Below, in pieces: positions 34,281-48,159 of a stretch of 64,000 nucleotides of DNA. Both the position numbers and the translations under genes were made by a program. The stretch lies in assembly GCA_016081115.2 (NCBI GenBank), contig CM071934.1:61303267-61367266 (forward strand), read 5' to 3'. The DNA comes from Rehmannia glutinosa. Its lineage: Eukaryota; Streptophyta; Magnoliopsida; Lamiales; Orobanchaceae. Each line of letters opens with the position of its first letter. Within the stretch, counting starts at the first letter, position 1. Under the pieces are notes generated by a model that saw nothing but the letters and a program-made list of their open reading frames with translations, was not told where the DNA came from and did no database searches.

Positions 34281-35664
34281 ATGGCACCAACGTATGATTT
34301 TGTCAAGTTAGGAAAGCAAATCCACAGGGTCTCTTGTGGATTTCGACGGCATAGTGAAAAGGGGTCCGACGACACCTTAGTGAAGAAAATTGCCGAGAAA
34401 TTGGAAACGCCTGGGTCGAAATCGTTTTCGACATTGGAATATCCGATGACCTATGTGGAGGAGGTCGCGACGTTCTATGTGAACGCCTGAGACTCACGAT
34501 GAAGGGATAAAGTTATCTGTTCACGGAAAGAAGTTCACCATCTCGCGCCAAGGATTTGGTGAACACTACTCACTACCGCAAGCGGAAGGAGCATCGAGAA
34601 ATCAACGATCTTTGATGTAAACCTGGTTCGCTTGGAAGGAAATAGCCAAGCCCGACTATCTTTGATAAAATAGTTTACACAACAAACAAGAGGTTTTGAA
34701 GGAGGATTACCACAAACTGTTGGACATAGTTGCCAAATTCATAGACATCAAATTTTGACTTTGACCAATCACCAGCAAAGTTGATCGTAATGGCTGCGAT
34801 CATTGAAGAAAAGAAAATAAACGGGTTGAGTTTGTCACTGCAAACTCTGCGGGAAATGTAGGGAACAAATCCTTCAAGGAAGATGGTGCATTTGGAGGAT
34901 CCTAGGATATGGCCTGGTGATTGGCCGGTGATGGAGGTGAAATGAGTCCTCTTAGACATGGAAAGGCGTTCCATGTAAACAAGAGGATGTTCAGATCAAA
35001 CCTCTGCGGCGCACGTAAGAGAGCCCACGCCAAGAGAGCGACACGAGTGAGGGGAATCGGTGACCACTCAAGATACTTTGTTTCCTCTCCACCAAAGAAG
35101 AAAGTTGCCCCCGCAATGCTAAGAAGATCACGCTGCTCTGCAAAGAAAGAAAAACAAACCTGCTCCCGCCCCGCAGCCGAGTCACCGCCCCGCAGCCGTG
35201 TCTCCCCGGCCGAAAGCGAGTGGTCGAGAAGGATTCTCAAATACCTTCTCCGATCGTCAAAAAGAGGAGAACCGATAAGCAAGATGGCGGCTCCTCGTAA
35301 GAAAACACCGGCCCCCGCCAAGACTCGGAAGAAACTCTCTACGAACCGAGAAATTCCTCGGTACAAACTAGGAGACCAAGAAGAATCATCAAGCATTCCG
35401 AGCTTGAGAAACCATTTGAGTCACCACTCACCGAGGAGCGAGATCTGGGAGATGCTAGAGAAGTAGAGTCCCGGATATAATTGATGAAACAACTAAATCG
35501 CCAAGGCGTCGAGAGGCAAATGAAGAAACAATTGTCGTCCCGCGGTGAGACAAGAAGAAGGCGATAGAGCCGATAGCGATGTGATGATCATATCCCCACC
35601 TTACCCGGACATCCAAAATCGTCTGCGTGAGTGGAGGAAGTGGAAATTGAGTCGATCAAGGAAC
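34281..35664 (+). pseudogene. ORF3, N-terminal part, copia B'
   Basis: The start at 34281 gives MAPTYDFVKLGKQIH; the frame to 34490 holds PMTYVEEVATFYVNA, matching copies A, C and D. The rest of the N-terminal region (34500-34960) is readable in pieces. The frame 34921-35466 covers GKAFHVNKRMFRSNLCGARKRAHAKRA and the basic, Pro/Ala-rich linker; here the join that slips in A is in frame. It is cut at 35664 by the LTR of copy C (target bases ggaac, 35660-35664). Confidence 0.78.
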
Positions 35665-37212
35665 TGTAGGTCCTAAGGGGGTGTAAGTGTAAGGTTTAGA
35701 AGGGGGGTTGAATAAACCTTACCAATTTTTTTGATTTAGTCCTTTTAAAAATTCGAGTTGATACTACACAGTTGTGTCCTTGGTGATGACCAATTTAGTT
35801 AATCAAGTAGAGTTAGTCTCTCAACAGACTCAATCGAGTTTGTTGATGGAATAACTCACCGCTAAGTCTAAATTAACTCAACCGTGGTTTGTTTTTTGGA
35901 AGACTTAACACCCTTAAGTTTGGTTAAGTAGAGATTTAGAGCTTGATTTAGTACTTAGAGGTTATCTAATGTATAGCAAATATGTCGTGAGAATTAAACA
36001 AATATGATGCAAGAATTAAAGTCTTTGAAATGTAAATGACACAATAAGATTTTTATAGAGGTTCGAAGATGGGGTAATTCTTCTACTCCTCTCTTCTCCA
36101 ACTCATGGAGGAATCCACTAGGTATTGATCAAGATATACAAAGTGGTAATGTCCGGATACAAGTCTTGATCACACGGTGACTTGATCCTTTGGGACTCGA
36201 TCCTGAGACGCCTTGATCACTCGGTGGCTTCTCGCACGACTCGGCTTCTTCACAGGGTTTGCGCTTGCTACTGCCCACTTGCTCAAGCTCTTTGGATTTG
36301 ATCACGAAGCCCTCCAAAAGCTCAAGACTTGGTTCGACCTTGAACCTTCCTACAATCCTTCGTGGAATGCGGACCCCTTGATTCTTGGTAATTTCCTCTT
36401 CAACTAATTGAAGTTATCTTTCCTTCACGGTGAGTGTTGGATTGATGTTCTTCGTAGTGTAGCTTGAGGATTGAGCGTTTAATGACTTGAGAATATTTGA
36501 GTTCGATTATAATAAATGCTTGAATGTTTGTGGTTCGGTCACCTTCTCTCGAGTCATTCCTCGGCCTTTTATAGTGATCTTTCAAAAATCGCCGTTGAAG
36601 AGATAGGCTTAATTTTTTGAAAGTCACTTGTGGTCGTTGGCTTGTCTTGTTGCGATCCTTGGAATTGCCATTTCCTCGTATGAATTGTTCTTCACCTTTC
36701 GAGTTACGACACGGTGTAGTGCTTCCCATTGGTTTATTCCTTTTGCACGCTTCTAGGGTGAGCACTTCGAGAAAGGTATCATGGAGATATTACTTGTTTA
36801 AGTAATTCTCTTGATTTCTCGGCAAATGAGATCTTTTCGATTATCTCGACTGATTGCATTTCCTTGCTTTCCCCAGGTGACTTAGAGTCGACTTCCAATC
36901 ATGGATGACTCTTGTCACCTCAACTTGAGACTTGGCTTTTCTTGAGTTGAATTGGTGATACTCCACTCTTTTGCATCTCATTTGCTCCTTGATAGAGTTC
37001 CGTCTTCTCTTCTTTGCCATACTCATTTGTCTTGCGGTGAGTCTTCCTTCTAGTCTCCGGTTGTCTTCTTGCATGTTTGGGCATAGTCGACTTAACTCAC
37101 TTGACCAGCTCTATTTATTACAATGCGATTTACAACAAAAATTGGGGTGCCAACTTCCTATTCTAAGTTTTACATGGCATTCATCAAAATCTAAACAATA
37201 AATTTCCCAACA
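35665..37212 (-). repeat. 3' LTR of copia C
   Basis: TGTAGGTCCTAAGGGG to TTTCCCAACA on the plus strand, 1548 bp, TATA box (minus CTATAAAAGG) at 36565-36574. Closely similar to the partner at 57970-59516. Confidence 0.92.
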
Positions 37213-37231
37213 ATTTCCCCCTTTTTGATGA
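37213..37231 (-). other. Polypurine tract of copia C
   Basis: The minus strand reads ATCAAAAAGGGGGAAAT directly before the LTR start TGTTGGG. This is the clearest copy of the SIRE/Maximus-type tract in the window. Confidence 0.88.
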
Positions 37232-37484
37232 TGCCAAAATCGAAAACATTCAAAAATGTAAATAGCAAAGATACATACTGAGATAGTGTATTCACATAGA
37301 ATGTATGCGTAGAATCAATCCTTTTATTGATCATAACATTCTTGTTCTTTTACACAATGTTTTACAAGGTGTATCAGAGCAAACATTTGTCTACACAAAA
37401 AAAAAACATTTATAGCTTTAATGCGGAAGACTTACATAGTATGTATTTACATAGTAAAATACATGAAGGGGTGGACAAAGAACA
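37232..37484 (-). other. 3' untranslated region of copia C
   Basis: AT-rich, collinear with 2776-3061 of copy A. No gene seen. Confidence 0.6.
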
Positions 37485-40400
37485 CTTCATCTCCTTCGTT
37501 GTCTCCTTCTTTCATCTTGTTCGGCCTCTTTTACGCTCTTCTTCTCTTTTTCTCATCGTCACCGCCTTCTTTCTTCTTTTCATATGCCTTCCAGCGACTT
37601 CATCTCTTCTTAATCTCTCTTGTCTTTCCTCCCATAGCTGAGTTTGTCTCTTATTTTCTTCTTCTATTCTTTTCGCATACTCAAGATTACTTTTAGCCAC
37701 TTGCAAATTGGCAACTTGGTCAAACCCGGCCAAAGAGATCCCTCATTTCTTGCCGGGATCTACGTACTCAATGTTTTTGGGCGGAGGCCTAGTCCGAAAA
37801 AACCTCTTCCTCCACCACTCGCTTCTTCCTCTACCTCGGGCGTGTATTGTGGGGTCTTCTTTTTCCCGGTGAGTGACCGGCGGAGTGACCAGTGCAGAGC
37901 GATGCCGGTGTAGTCTCTGCTGTCGTCGCCTTCTTCACATAACGTGAGACCCTTTTCCCAAGACAAGTCCCAAGCTTGAGCCATAGACATTTTTGCAAAG
38001 TATCCTTGGGATGCGGCGTTTTAAATTCATCAATCGGCTCGGTCCCGAGCATCCGAGATGGCATAAGTGTCTCTGTCTCTCTTGGAATGCCTCCATGTTG
38101 TTTCAAGATGTTCATAACTCGGGCATCCATTCTTCCATCCACTTCCTCCATCCCCGCTTCAATTGTTTTCTCTTTTCGGCCATAGATATAGCAGAGTGTT
38201 GGAGTGGCGAGTCTTTGGGAGTTTGATGCGATAATGTCGGTTGTGACAAGACCTTGTTGGGGGTTTGTGCAATCATCAAGGTCACATCTTTCGATCCTTC
38301 CCCCTCAACGGACTTTCCTTTCTTTTGTTTTGACACTTCCTCGTTGTCTTTCCCTTTCTGTTGCTTCCTCCTTTTAAACCACTTGACGGATCTCTTTAGC
38401 GCTTTAAAGTATTCCTCTTCCCCCTTTTTGGCATCATCAAAGGAGAGAGGAACACCTGAAACATACTTGCAAGCGGGGAAGTTGAGCTCTGCTTTGATAG
38501 CCGAGTTCTACCTCGAAGTCTTCTTTGCAGTGTATGCGGCACGAAATTCACATCGAGTAGCATTGGACTCTGCTGAAATTAGCTTCATCTCGGCCATGAG
38601 AAGGTGGATTTTCTATTCATGTTTTCTTCCATACTGCTGTTGTAGATCACTCTTATTTTGCTCACGCAATGACTTTATCTCGGCGTGTGAGCTTCATGCA
38701 TGTGCTCAATGTGTTCTCTCAATTTCGTTTTTGCATCAAAGCATTCTCGGCTCTCCATACCAGTGACTTGTTAAACAATGTCCTGAAGTATCTAACTTGT
38801 TCCACACGCATTGTTTTTTCTTTGTTGCCACCATTCCCGATCCCGATTGTTATGCCTCTCAAGTCGCCAGTAAAAGGTTGGCATCTCTGTTGTCGATCGC
38901 ATGTCCATAGAGGCCTGGTGCCTCTCCATCCGTTCAATTTCAGCAAATAATGCCTTGAACACCTCCCGAACTTCATTTGTTTCTTCCGCGTTTGGTGATG
39001 GCCATGCGGCGTCAAAGTCATAGTCATTTGGAACAATGGTGCCTGGAGCGGAATGACAGAGCTGGTCTTTGGAAGCGTGCGAGCTCGTTCTCGACTCTTG
39101 AGGAGGTCGGGTACCTCCGGGAGAAAGGAAATGATTCTACAAAGGAATCATCACGACTCTTGGGAGTTGTTCAATGAAGAGAGGTGCGCGTGAAGTTCCT
39201 TTTGGAGTCAAACCTGCTGCGACTTGAGGAGCCCGTGCGGTGGACTCTATTTCGTGGGGTCTTTTGTGAAGTGGACCAAGCTTGCTGAGCCTCACTGTTT
39301 CAACAGCTTCGTTGGTCTCGATTGGTTTCTCCAATTGAGTGGACTGGTCCTCGGCCTTATCGAAGCGTCATCGGACGATGATGAGATTTCCATTGGTGGC
39401 TCATCATCAAAGTTGAAAGTTTGACGAGTAGTCTTGAGATCGACTTGCTCGTCTTTGGGAACATCCGCTTGGTGAGTCTTTTGGATCTCATCCACGGGGA
39501 TGACTCGGCTTCTTCGTCATCTTGATCCCAAAAAGGTGACATCGTGGATTATCCGGGAATCATGAAGCGCGCTTATCTCCTTTTCGGATGGATCAATGAT
39601 AGTAGGAGGATGTTCTCTACTTGACTTCTTTATCGGGAAGTCTCAACTTCCCGTGGGCCTTCATTACCTCCTACAGTCTCAAGCTGCAGTGAGGCTTGGA
39701 CCTCCCTTTCGACAGTGTCGTTTGTCTTAGGGTCTTCGTGGTGGCATCCATTGGAGTCTCAACCCCATGGATTGCACTTTCATCGCCCAGTGTTAACTCC
39801 CGGGGTTGTTCCTTCCTCGCGCCTCGATCGCATCGGCGGCGTCATTAGCCTTCGGAGCGGTTGGCACCTCGGTGAGACAATCTCAACTGCCCGAGCCGTT
39901 GATGACAACTTGTTGTGTACTTTGTGGTTGTTCCTTCTCCACTTTGCCTCCTAGATTCGTCGTGGAGTCATCTGCGGCAGATTCTCCGGCCTTGCCGCTG
40001 CGGTGGAGGATTTCCCCCCCTCGGTGGCGCACCCGGTGAGTGACTTGGAATGGGGTCACTCGTCTCCAAACTCCCGGCTATTTCTACCGAGTGTTCGGCC
40101 ATTGGGGCGGTGGTAAGACACCTTCATTAGGGGTTGGCTGTTGGGGTCCCCACTAACCCGAGTTTCATCGCCATTTCCTTAATTCCTTCTTCCGAGTGAG
40201 CCGGGGAAGTGGTGGCAGCAACAACGGTGGCGATTTCTTTGAACCACTCCCATTGGATCAATTTCGGTGTGTTTTGGAGGACTCTCCTGGTCCCTCCATC
40301 AATCTTTTCTCGTGAAGGATTCGGATTCGTGCATTGCTTGCCGCATTTGCAACTTTTACGTGGCGGCAGAGTCCGAATCCTCATCACATGTCGATATGAC

Positions 40401-41984
40401 ATCAAGGAGATGATGTGTGTGTTCGTAGTGCGGTGATAGGCGATCTTTGGCCTTCTCACGTGCCTCGCCTTCCTCTCTGTCTTTTCTTCTCCTTGTCCTT
40501 GAAGATCTGCAAGATATCATGCGATTTTTCTTCGTCCGAGTGCTTGGACCACAGTGGTCACCCAAGGAAGTTCAGCCAGTTCCTCTTCCTCTTCTATAAA
40601 TTCAGGCCGTTGGAACTTTCCTTGATCGACTCAATTTCCACTTCCTCCACTCTCAGACGATTTTGGATGTCCGGGTAAAGTGGGGATAGGATCATCACAT
40701 CACTATCGCTCTATCGCCTTCTTCTTCTTGCGTCTCGGTGCGCGGACTACACTGTGTGTTTTCGATTTGCCTCTGTTGATCGCCTTGGCGAGACTTAGTT
40801 GTTTCATCAATTATATCTGGGACTCTACTTCTCCGGCGATCTTGATATCTGCTCGGTGAGTGGCGACTCGGCCCGGTTTCTCAAGCTCGGATCGCTTGAT
40901 GATTCTTCTTCGTCTCTAGTTTGTACGAGGAATTTACGGTTCGAGAGAGTTTCTTCGAGTCCAGGGGCGGGGCGTCTTTGGTTTTTTCCGAGGAGGAGCC
41001 GTCTTGGCTTATTAGTTTTCCTCTTTTTGACGATCGGAGAAGGTATTTGAGAGTCCTTCTCGACCACTTCTTTCTTTGAGGCGAGACACACGGCTGCAGG
41101 GGCGGGAGCGAGTTTGTTTTTCTTTCTTTGCATGAGCGGCGATCTTCTTAGTGCGGGCGGCTTTCTTCTTTGGTGGAGGAAAGCAGATTTGTATCTTGGT
41201 GGTCACCGATTCCCCTCACTCGTGCCTCTCTTGGCGTGGGCTCTCTTCAGTGCGCTGGAGAGGTTTGATCGAACATCCTCTTGTTTACATGGAACGCCTT
41301 TCCATGTCTAAGAGGGACTCTTTTCACCTCCATCACCGACCAATCACTGGGCCATATCCTAGGATCCTCCAAATGCACCATCTTCCTTGAAGAATTTGTT
41401 CCCTACATTCCAGCGAGTCCGATGTAGACAAACTCAAACTAGTTTATTTTCTTTTCTTCAATGATCGCAGCCATTACGATCAATTTTGCTTTGTGATTGG
41501 TCAAAGCCGCCAAATTTGATGTCTATGCATTTGGCAACTATGTCCAGCGGATTTGTGGTAATCCTCCTTTGACCTCTTGTTTTTTGTGTAAACTATTTTA
41601 TCAAAGCATAGTCGGGCTTGGCTATTTCCTTCCAAGCAAAGACTAGGTTTACATCAAAGATCGTTGATTTCGATGCTCCTTCCGTCGGTAGTGAGCGATG
41701 TTCAACCAAATCCTTGGCAGAGATGGTGAACTTCTTACCGTGAGCAGATGACTTTATCCCTTCATCGTGAGTCTCGGCGTTCACGTAGAAGCGTGCGACC
41801 TCCTCCACATAGGTCATCGGATATTCCATCGCCGAAACGATTTCGGCCCAGACGTTTCCAATTTCTCAGCAATTTTCTTCACTAAGGTGTCGTCGGACCC
41901 TGTTTCACCATGCCGTCGAAATCCACAAAGAGACCCGGTGTGGATTTGCTTTCCTAACTTGACAAAATCATAGGTTGGTGCCAT
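37485..41984 (-). pseudogene. ORF3 of copia C, full length but broken
   Basis: The start ATG at 41982-41984 (MAPTYDFVKL-type start). The N-terminal region is best seen at 41593-41829 (MTYVEEVARFYVNAETHDEG, VFAWKEIAKPDYAL). The basic Ala/Pro linker lies around 41000-41250 (KKKAARTKKIAAHAKK), acidic and Ser-rich stretches around 39300-40600, and the C-terminal charged coiled coil at about 37485-37733 (KRIEEENKRQTQLWEERQER). Total 4.5 kb, close to copy A, with the same order of parts. Many short frames; function unknown. Confidence 0.75.
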
Positions 41985-42540
41985 TTTTCAAGATTTCACC
42001 GAAGAAAACTTAGAGGTTGATTTGAAGATAGATAGGGTTTTGAGAGAGTTTTGCCTTTGCTTCAAAGAAAGAAATGAACAGTTTTGGTAATATGAGAGAG
42101 AAGAATGAAAGCTTAAGTATGGTTTATGAAAGGACGTGCGGGTGATTTTTGAAATGTGATCGAAATCAACGACTTAGAGTTTGCATGCCGATTTAGCATT
42201 TAATGTCTCGTATTTAATGCGGCAACATTTATATCCAATCATAAGCTTGGTGTGCGCTTTTGCTGTACACGTCATAATTATGTCGACGTAATTCTTAAAA
42301 ACATTCCCGCTTAGTCAAAAAGACTGCGTTTTTTGTCACTTTGCTCATAAATGACTCGGCTTTTACCCTTATTTGGTTTAACTCTTCTTTCACGAGTTCT
42401 CTTTGTGACTCGGTTGTCGGTGACTTGGTATAGGTGTCTTTCCGACACGGCCGATTTACTTAGTGATTTATGAGTTCAACTCTTTTTCCCTTTTTGTGTT
42501 CCATTTATTTTCTTTGATTCTTCCGAGTGTCATTTCACTC
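41985..42540 (-). promoter_or_regulatory. Pol-ORF3 spacer, copia C
   Basis: Collinear with the spacers of A, B' and D: on the plus strand AAAAACATTCCCGCTTAGTC (42297-42316), ATTTATATCCAATCATAAG and a purine-rich stretch that is the CT-rich leader on the minus strand. A role as ORF3 promoter is inferred only from layout. Confidence 0.42.
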
Positions 42541-42600
42541 AATTAACCCTAACTCATGCTTGAGTTCTTCAAATCTTGACTCACATAATGGTTTTGTGAA
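42541..42600 (-). pseudogene. pol: End of pol (RNase H tail), copia C
   Basis: Sixty bases matching A at about 8350-8410 (CESRFEELKHEL region on the minus strand). Cut by the LTR of D after gtgaa. The rest of RNase H resumes at 52590 after a gap of about 160 bp of element sequence. Confidence 0.8.
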
Positions 42601-44118
42601 TGTTAGGAATTTTATTGTTTAGATTTTGATGAATGCCATGTAAAACTTAGAATAGAAAGTTGGCTCCCCAATTCTTGTTGTAAATTGTATTGTAACATTA
42701 GAGTGGCCAAGCCGAGTTAAGTCGCCTACGCCCCAACATGCAAGAAGTCAATCAAGACTGAAGGAAGACTCATTGCGAGACAATTTGAGTCGGCAAGAAG
42801 AGTAGACGGGGAACTCTCTTTGGAGAAGCGGTGAGATGCGGTGAGTGGAGCACTAGCCAAGTCAACTCAAGAAAAGCGAGTTGAAGTGATTGGGAAGAGT
42901 CATCCATGATTGGAAGTCGACTCTAAGTCACCTGGGGAAAGCAAGGAAATGCGGTCAAGTCGAGATAATCGTAAAAAGAACCGTTGCCGCAAATCAAGAG
43001 ATTTACTTAAACAAGTAATATCTCCATACCACCTTTCTCGGAGTGCTCAATCCCGAGCGTGCAAATGGAATGAACAATGGGAAGCACTACACCGTGTCGA
43101 ACTACGAAAAGGTGAAAGAACAACTCTTACGAGGAAATGGCAATTCCAAGCGCAAGCCAACGACGCAAAGTGACTTTCAAAAATGAGTCTATCTCTTCAA
43201 CGGGCAAATTTTTGAAAGTTCACTATAAAAAGGTGAGGAGTTTGTTTGAGAAGAAGGATGAATGACACACGTGAGATATACAAGCTTATCAAAATCGAAA
43301 CATTCTCAATCCTCAAGCCTACATTTTGAAGTACATCAATCCAACACTTACCCGTGAAGGAAAGAGAACTTCAATCGGTTGAAGAGGAAAATATCGAAAA
43401 CAAAGGGGTCTACATTCCGGAAGGATTGTAGAAAGGTTCAAGGTGAACCAAGTCTTAAGCTTTTGGAGGGCTTCGTGATCAAATCCAAAGTGCTTGAGCA
43501 AGTGATTTTGTAGTAGCAAGGCAGCTGCCCTGTGAAGAAGCCGAGTCGCACGAGAAGCCGGTGAGTGATCAAGGCGTCTCAGATCGAGTCCCAAAGGATC
43601 AAGTCGAATTTGTTGTGATCAAGACTTGTATATCTGGACTGTTACCACTTTGTAAACGATCATTACCTAGTGGATTCCTCCGGGAGTTGGAGAAGAGAGG
43701 AGTAGAAGAATTACCCCATCTTCGAACCTCTATAAAAATTCTATTGTGTCATTTACATTTCAAACATTTAAATTCCTCGCACTTTTAATCGCTTATATCT
43801 CTTGATAAATTTGCTATCCATTTGATAATTTATAAGTACTAAATCAAGTAAAATCTTGCTTAATCAAACATAAGGGTGTTAAGTCTTCCAATAAAACAAA
43901 ACCACGAGTTGAGTCAAATTATAGCCAACAATTTGAGTTACTCTATTAATGTTCCACCGAAGTTCTGTTGAGAGATTAACTCTTGAGTGACTAATTCAAG
44001 CTGTCCATCAATTTTCTGTGTGTAGAACTCAGAGATTTAAAAGGACTAAATCGAAAATTTGGTAAGGTTTATTCAACCCCCCTTCTAAACCTTACACTTA
44101 CACCCCTTGGGACCTACA
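42601..44118 (+). repeat. 5' LTR of copia D
   Basis: TGTTAGGAATTTTATTG to GGGACCTACA, 1518 bp, TATA box CTATAAAAAGG starting at 43223. No partner LTR survives. Confidence 0.9.
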
Positions 44119-44120
44119 AG

Positions 44121-44134
44121 TGGTATCGGAGCGG
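44121..44134 (+). other. Primer binding site, copia D
   Basis: TGGTATCGGAGCGG, iMet-tRNA type, two bases behind the LTR. CGG stands where CAG is usual. Confidence 0.8.
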
Positions 44135-44245
44135 TTGGTTCATTGAACCCTCCGCATCGGTTCTTGAACTAGATCTCCAAACTTTTCAAAGTCGCTTTAG
44201 TACTTAAACTTTCAAAACTCTTTTCTATCATTAAAAGTTATTATC

Positions 44246-46085
44246 ATGGAAGCAAATCTAACACGCATTCCTATGTTCACTATTGAAGAATTTGATGATT
44301 GGAAAATTCGTATGCGAGGCTCATCTATCAAAGATTACATGATGAGATGTGGATAGTGATAGAAGATGGGCCTCTGCAAATATTAAAGGTGAACACAATT
44401 TGTCACGAAGAGTTGCGGTGAAGGAGAAGAAGATCTTTGCTCTAGACCGGTCATGGTTGAAAAACCAAGAACCGAGTGGACAAATGATGAGAAAAAGGTA
44501 CAACTGGACAATGTAGCAAGGACATCCTCAGACAAAACCTTGGACAAAGCCATGTTCAATAAAGTCAAATCTTGCAAAACGGCTAAGGAAATGCGGGACA
44601 AGCGGACATTGATTTGTGAAGGCTCGGAAGCAAATCAAAGAAAACAAACTATCGGTGGTCGTACAAAAATTTGAGAACTTCAAAATGATCTCGGAGAAAA
44701 CCTGGATCAACTGGATGCTCGGTTCACGTAAATCACAAATGAGCTATCTGCACTTGGAAAGGAATATACACGAGAAGGAAATGTGTATGAAAATACTAAA
44801 AAGTCTTCGGTGAATGGGAAATGAAGGTCATGGCACTCGAGACACTCCATGGACCTATCAAAGACATCCAATCATGAGTTATTCTCGGACCTCAAAGCCT
44901 ACGAGTTTGGTGAGAAGGAAAGAGAGAGGAGACAGTTGTACCCAAAACAATTTGCTCTAATTGTTAAAGATGGGAAGAGAGCCGAGGTCAAAAAGTCATT
45001 GACCGGAAGAAATAGCCCCCGATGGTTAAAAGATTTAACAAGTTCTTTAACAAGAACTACAAGAGAGGAAAGGTGAATCCTCCGGAAGACACTCGGCTCC
45101 CTCCAAATCAAGGGATGATAGGCCAACAAGAGAATGATCATCAACAAGTTGAGTATCAAAGGGTGACAACTCAAGAGTAGAAAGAGGCGATCAAAAGGTG
45201 AATATCTATGTTGGAATTGTAGACAACCAGTGTCACTATGCCATTATTTGCTCATATCCGTAGTCAATAAGTACAGAATGAAAAAGAAAGAAAGGTCTTG
45301 GAGAAAGAAGACAAGAGAAGAAAAAGGCAATGATGGCTGCAGAGATGCCGAGACGAAATGCCCAAGTCAAGAGAGACGGTGACTCGAGGAGAGAGCGATG
45401 GTGACTACTCAAGTGACTGAAGAAGAAGAAGCTGATCCGCTTAATGGCCAAAGAACAAGATCAAGAAGATGAGGTACAATCTAATTCAACAAGCTCGACA
45501 CTAGTGATAGTGATTTGTGACACACACACTTCATCACCTCTCGATCTTTATGATTCATTAAGCAAAATGATGAAAGATTTTGAACACATCAAATCCTCAC
45601 ACACACTATTGAATGAGGAAAACAACCTACTTAAAAGTCAAAACTCAAAGTGACTAAGAGCCGAGTACTCTAAGTCAAATAGTTGAAAATGAAAGTTTAA
45701 AATTTGAAAATGCTAAATTAGTAGCAGAGATTGCTGCTATAGAAAAGAGGGAGAATGACCTCAAAAATGTTATTGCCTCATTCACTAAGGCATCTAAATC
45801 AATGGATGATCTTATTATGAGTCAAAGATAATGTGGAGACAAGACAAAGCTTAGATTTAATTCCTTTGTGCCATGTCAAACCTCAAAAGTAATTTTGGAA
45901 AAAGGATCTTCAAGTCATGAAGAGTCCGAAAAATCCAAAACTCTAAATGTTGCACACACTTTCAATCCAAAGCACAATACTAAGCAAAACGCCTTGGTTA
46001 CAAAGGGAAAGGAAAACGGCCGATTGAGTGTCTTTGAAAGGACAGTGAGAAGAGATTCACCGAGTCCTCAAACAAACTCCTAATG
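44246..46085 (+). pseudogene. gag: Gag and coiled-coil linker, copia D
   Basis: The start at 44246 gives MEANLTRIPMFTIEEFDDWK. The capsid region is in short frames (44453-44674, 44616-44813, 44849-45076). The zinc knuckle reads CWNCRQP near 45213, but its His/Cys half is shifted. The coiled coil is in the frame 45444-45653 (KMMKDFEHIKSSHTLLNEEN). A Lys-rich linker follows. Confidence 0.83.
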
Positions 46086-46139
46086 AAAATACTACGTAAA
46101 AAGGAAGCGAGCTACCAAAAATCCCAGAAAATCCATAAA

Positions 46140-48150
46140 AGAAATACATATGATGGGAATGGTAGAAAATATCCAAGCAAGTGATTGGAACAATGTGAAC
46201 TATCAGATAGAATTATGGAATATAAGCCCGGATGGCAAAGGCCAGAACTCGGCAAAGGCCATTCCAAAAGCACAAGAGCTTTCATCAAAGACACATATAT
46301 ACCTAGGCACTACACTCAAAAACACCACAATTACCCAAGAAAGGCAATTGCTAAAACACATATGCAGCATACTGACAAAAGAGACAGGTTGTATGAACCT
46401 AGTATCCCCAAGCAATTTGCCGGGATTAATTATGATTATGGCATCGATAGATGGCAACCCCAGAGTCAAATCATTTGGCTATATGTTGGTTGGATCATCT
46501 TACAATTCTAACCCCTCGGGACCCGGACAAGTATGAGTACCTAAAACTTAATTTCCTTGATTGAGTTCGGGTTGAGCAGTGAGTGCCAAGGAACCTGGTA
46601 CATGGATAGTGGTTGTTCCAGGACATATGACAGGAAATAAAAGAAATCTGTCAAAATTCAAGGAAGTTGAAGGAGCAAAGGTCATATTTGGAGGAAATGA
46701 AGCTCAGGGTGAAATAAAAGGCATTGGATCCATCAAGAGGAATGGATTAGAAATCACGAGATGTTGCATATGTTGAAGGACTAAACTTCAATCTACTAAG
46801 CATCGATCAACTTTGTGACAAGGGCTACAATGTTGGATTCAACATGGGCATATGCCAAATCAAAGACATTGAATCAAATGAAGTGGTCTTTGCAAGGATG
46901 TGACGAGAAAAATATGTATGTAGTAGATTGGTCAACCGCAACACCCAAAGACTGTCTACTTGCAAAAGAGGTGAATCAAGTTGGTTGGTGGCACAAAAAG
47001 TGAGTCACCCGAATTTCAAAACAATTAACAAGTTGGCAAGAAGTCATCTTGTGGAAGGACTTCGGACTCGTATACAAGAAGGAGAGTATATGTGATGCAT
47101 GTCGAAGGAAAACAAATCAAGTCATCATTTAAAGAAAAGACATGCCCATCCTCAACAAGAATATTGCACCGCCATATGGATCTATTTGGCCCAGTGGAAC
47201 CAGCGACATAAGTGGAAAGAAATACACCTTGGTGGTAGTAGATGACTACTCAAGATATACATGGACAATTTTCATGTGTAAGAAGAAAGAAACTCTACAA
47301 AAACTACCACGGTGATGAAGAGGATTCAAAACGAGAAGAGTCAAACCATTATCAAAATAAGATCGGATAGAGAAGGCGAGAGTTTGTCAATGGAATAATA
47401 ACCCAAGATTGTATTGAGAATGGTATTGGCCATGAACTATCGACAAAGGACTCCTGTGAGAATGGAGTTGCGAGAAAGAAGGAATAGAACTCTCAAAAAA
47501 GCGCAAGGACCATGTTAGTCAAGCGAGTTACCAAAAAGATTTTGGTGAAGCAATCAACACGACTGCTACACTCAAAAAAGATGTATGATAAATAGCGGTG
47601 ACAAAGACTCCTATGAGATCGGACGGGAAGAAAACCAAATGTTTCATATTTGAGAATATTTGGATGTAAATGCTTCATTCACAACAATGGCAAAGACAAT
47701 CTAAAGGCTTTTGATGCTAAAGTCGATGAAGGTATCTTCTTAGGATACTCAAAGCAAAGCCTATAGAATACTCAACAAAAGAACTATGGTTACGAAGAAT
47801 CCATTCATGTAGTATTCGATGAGCCAAATGTAAATGGAGAAGACATTGAAGAGTCGGCTAATAAGTCAAAACATCCAACCATACGAGAAGAGTCCCTATG
47901 AAAGCCGAAAAATTTGGGATTATCAATTGAGAAGAAGATGAGATAGTGAATCTCAAAACCAATTTGGAAAATTTGCATTTAAGTGATTACGAGAGGCGAT
48001 AACAAAGAACCACAAGCAAGTCGATCAAGTGAACCCAGTTAACTCACTCCAACTTTGATGTAAGATGGTGAGAGACCATCCACGAGCTTGTCATTGGAGA
48101 TATAAGAGAAGGTGTCAAGACAAGATCTAGAACTCAACAAGAAACCATGT
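46140..48150 (+). pseudogene. pol: Protease and integrase, copia D
   Basis: The protease codons for MDSG are intact at 46602-46613 in one frame, though a slip follows. KNLSKFKE-like and KVIFGGNEAQGEIKGIGSIKRNGLE are readable at 46640-46760. The integrase core DLFG, VVVDDYSRYTW and IRSDR- segments lie at about 47175-47380, the C-terminal part (FGCKCF, EGIFLGY, VVFDEPNVNGEDI) at 47640-47860. Frames change often. Confidence 0.83.
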
Positions 48151-48159
48151 TCACATGCT

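Noticed and set aside
34902..35396. 164-codon minus-strand frame
   Set aside because: Shadow of the ORF3 linker of B'; the plus-strand frame here matches the other copies.
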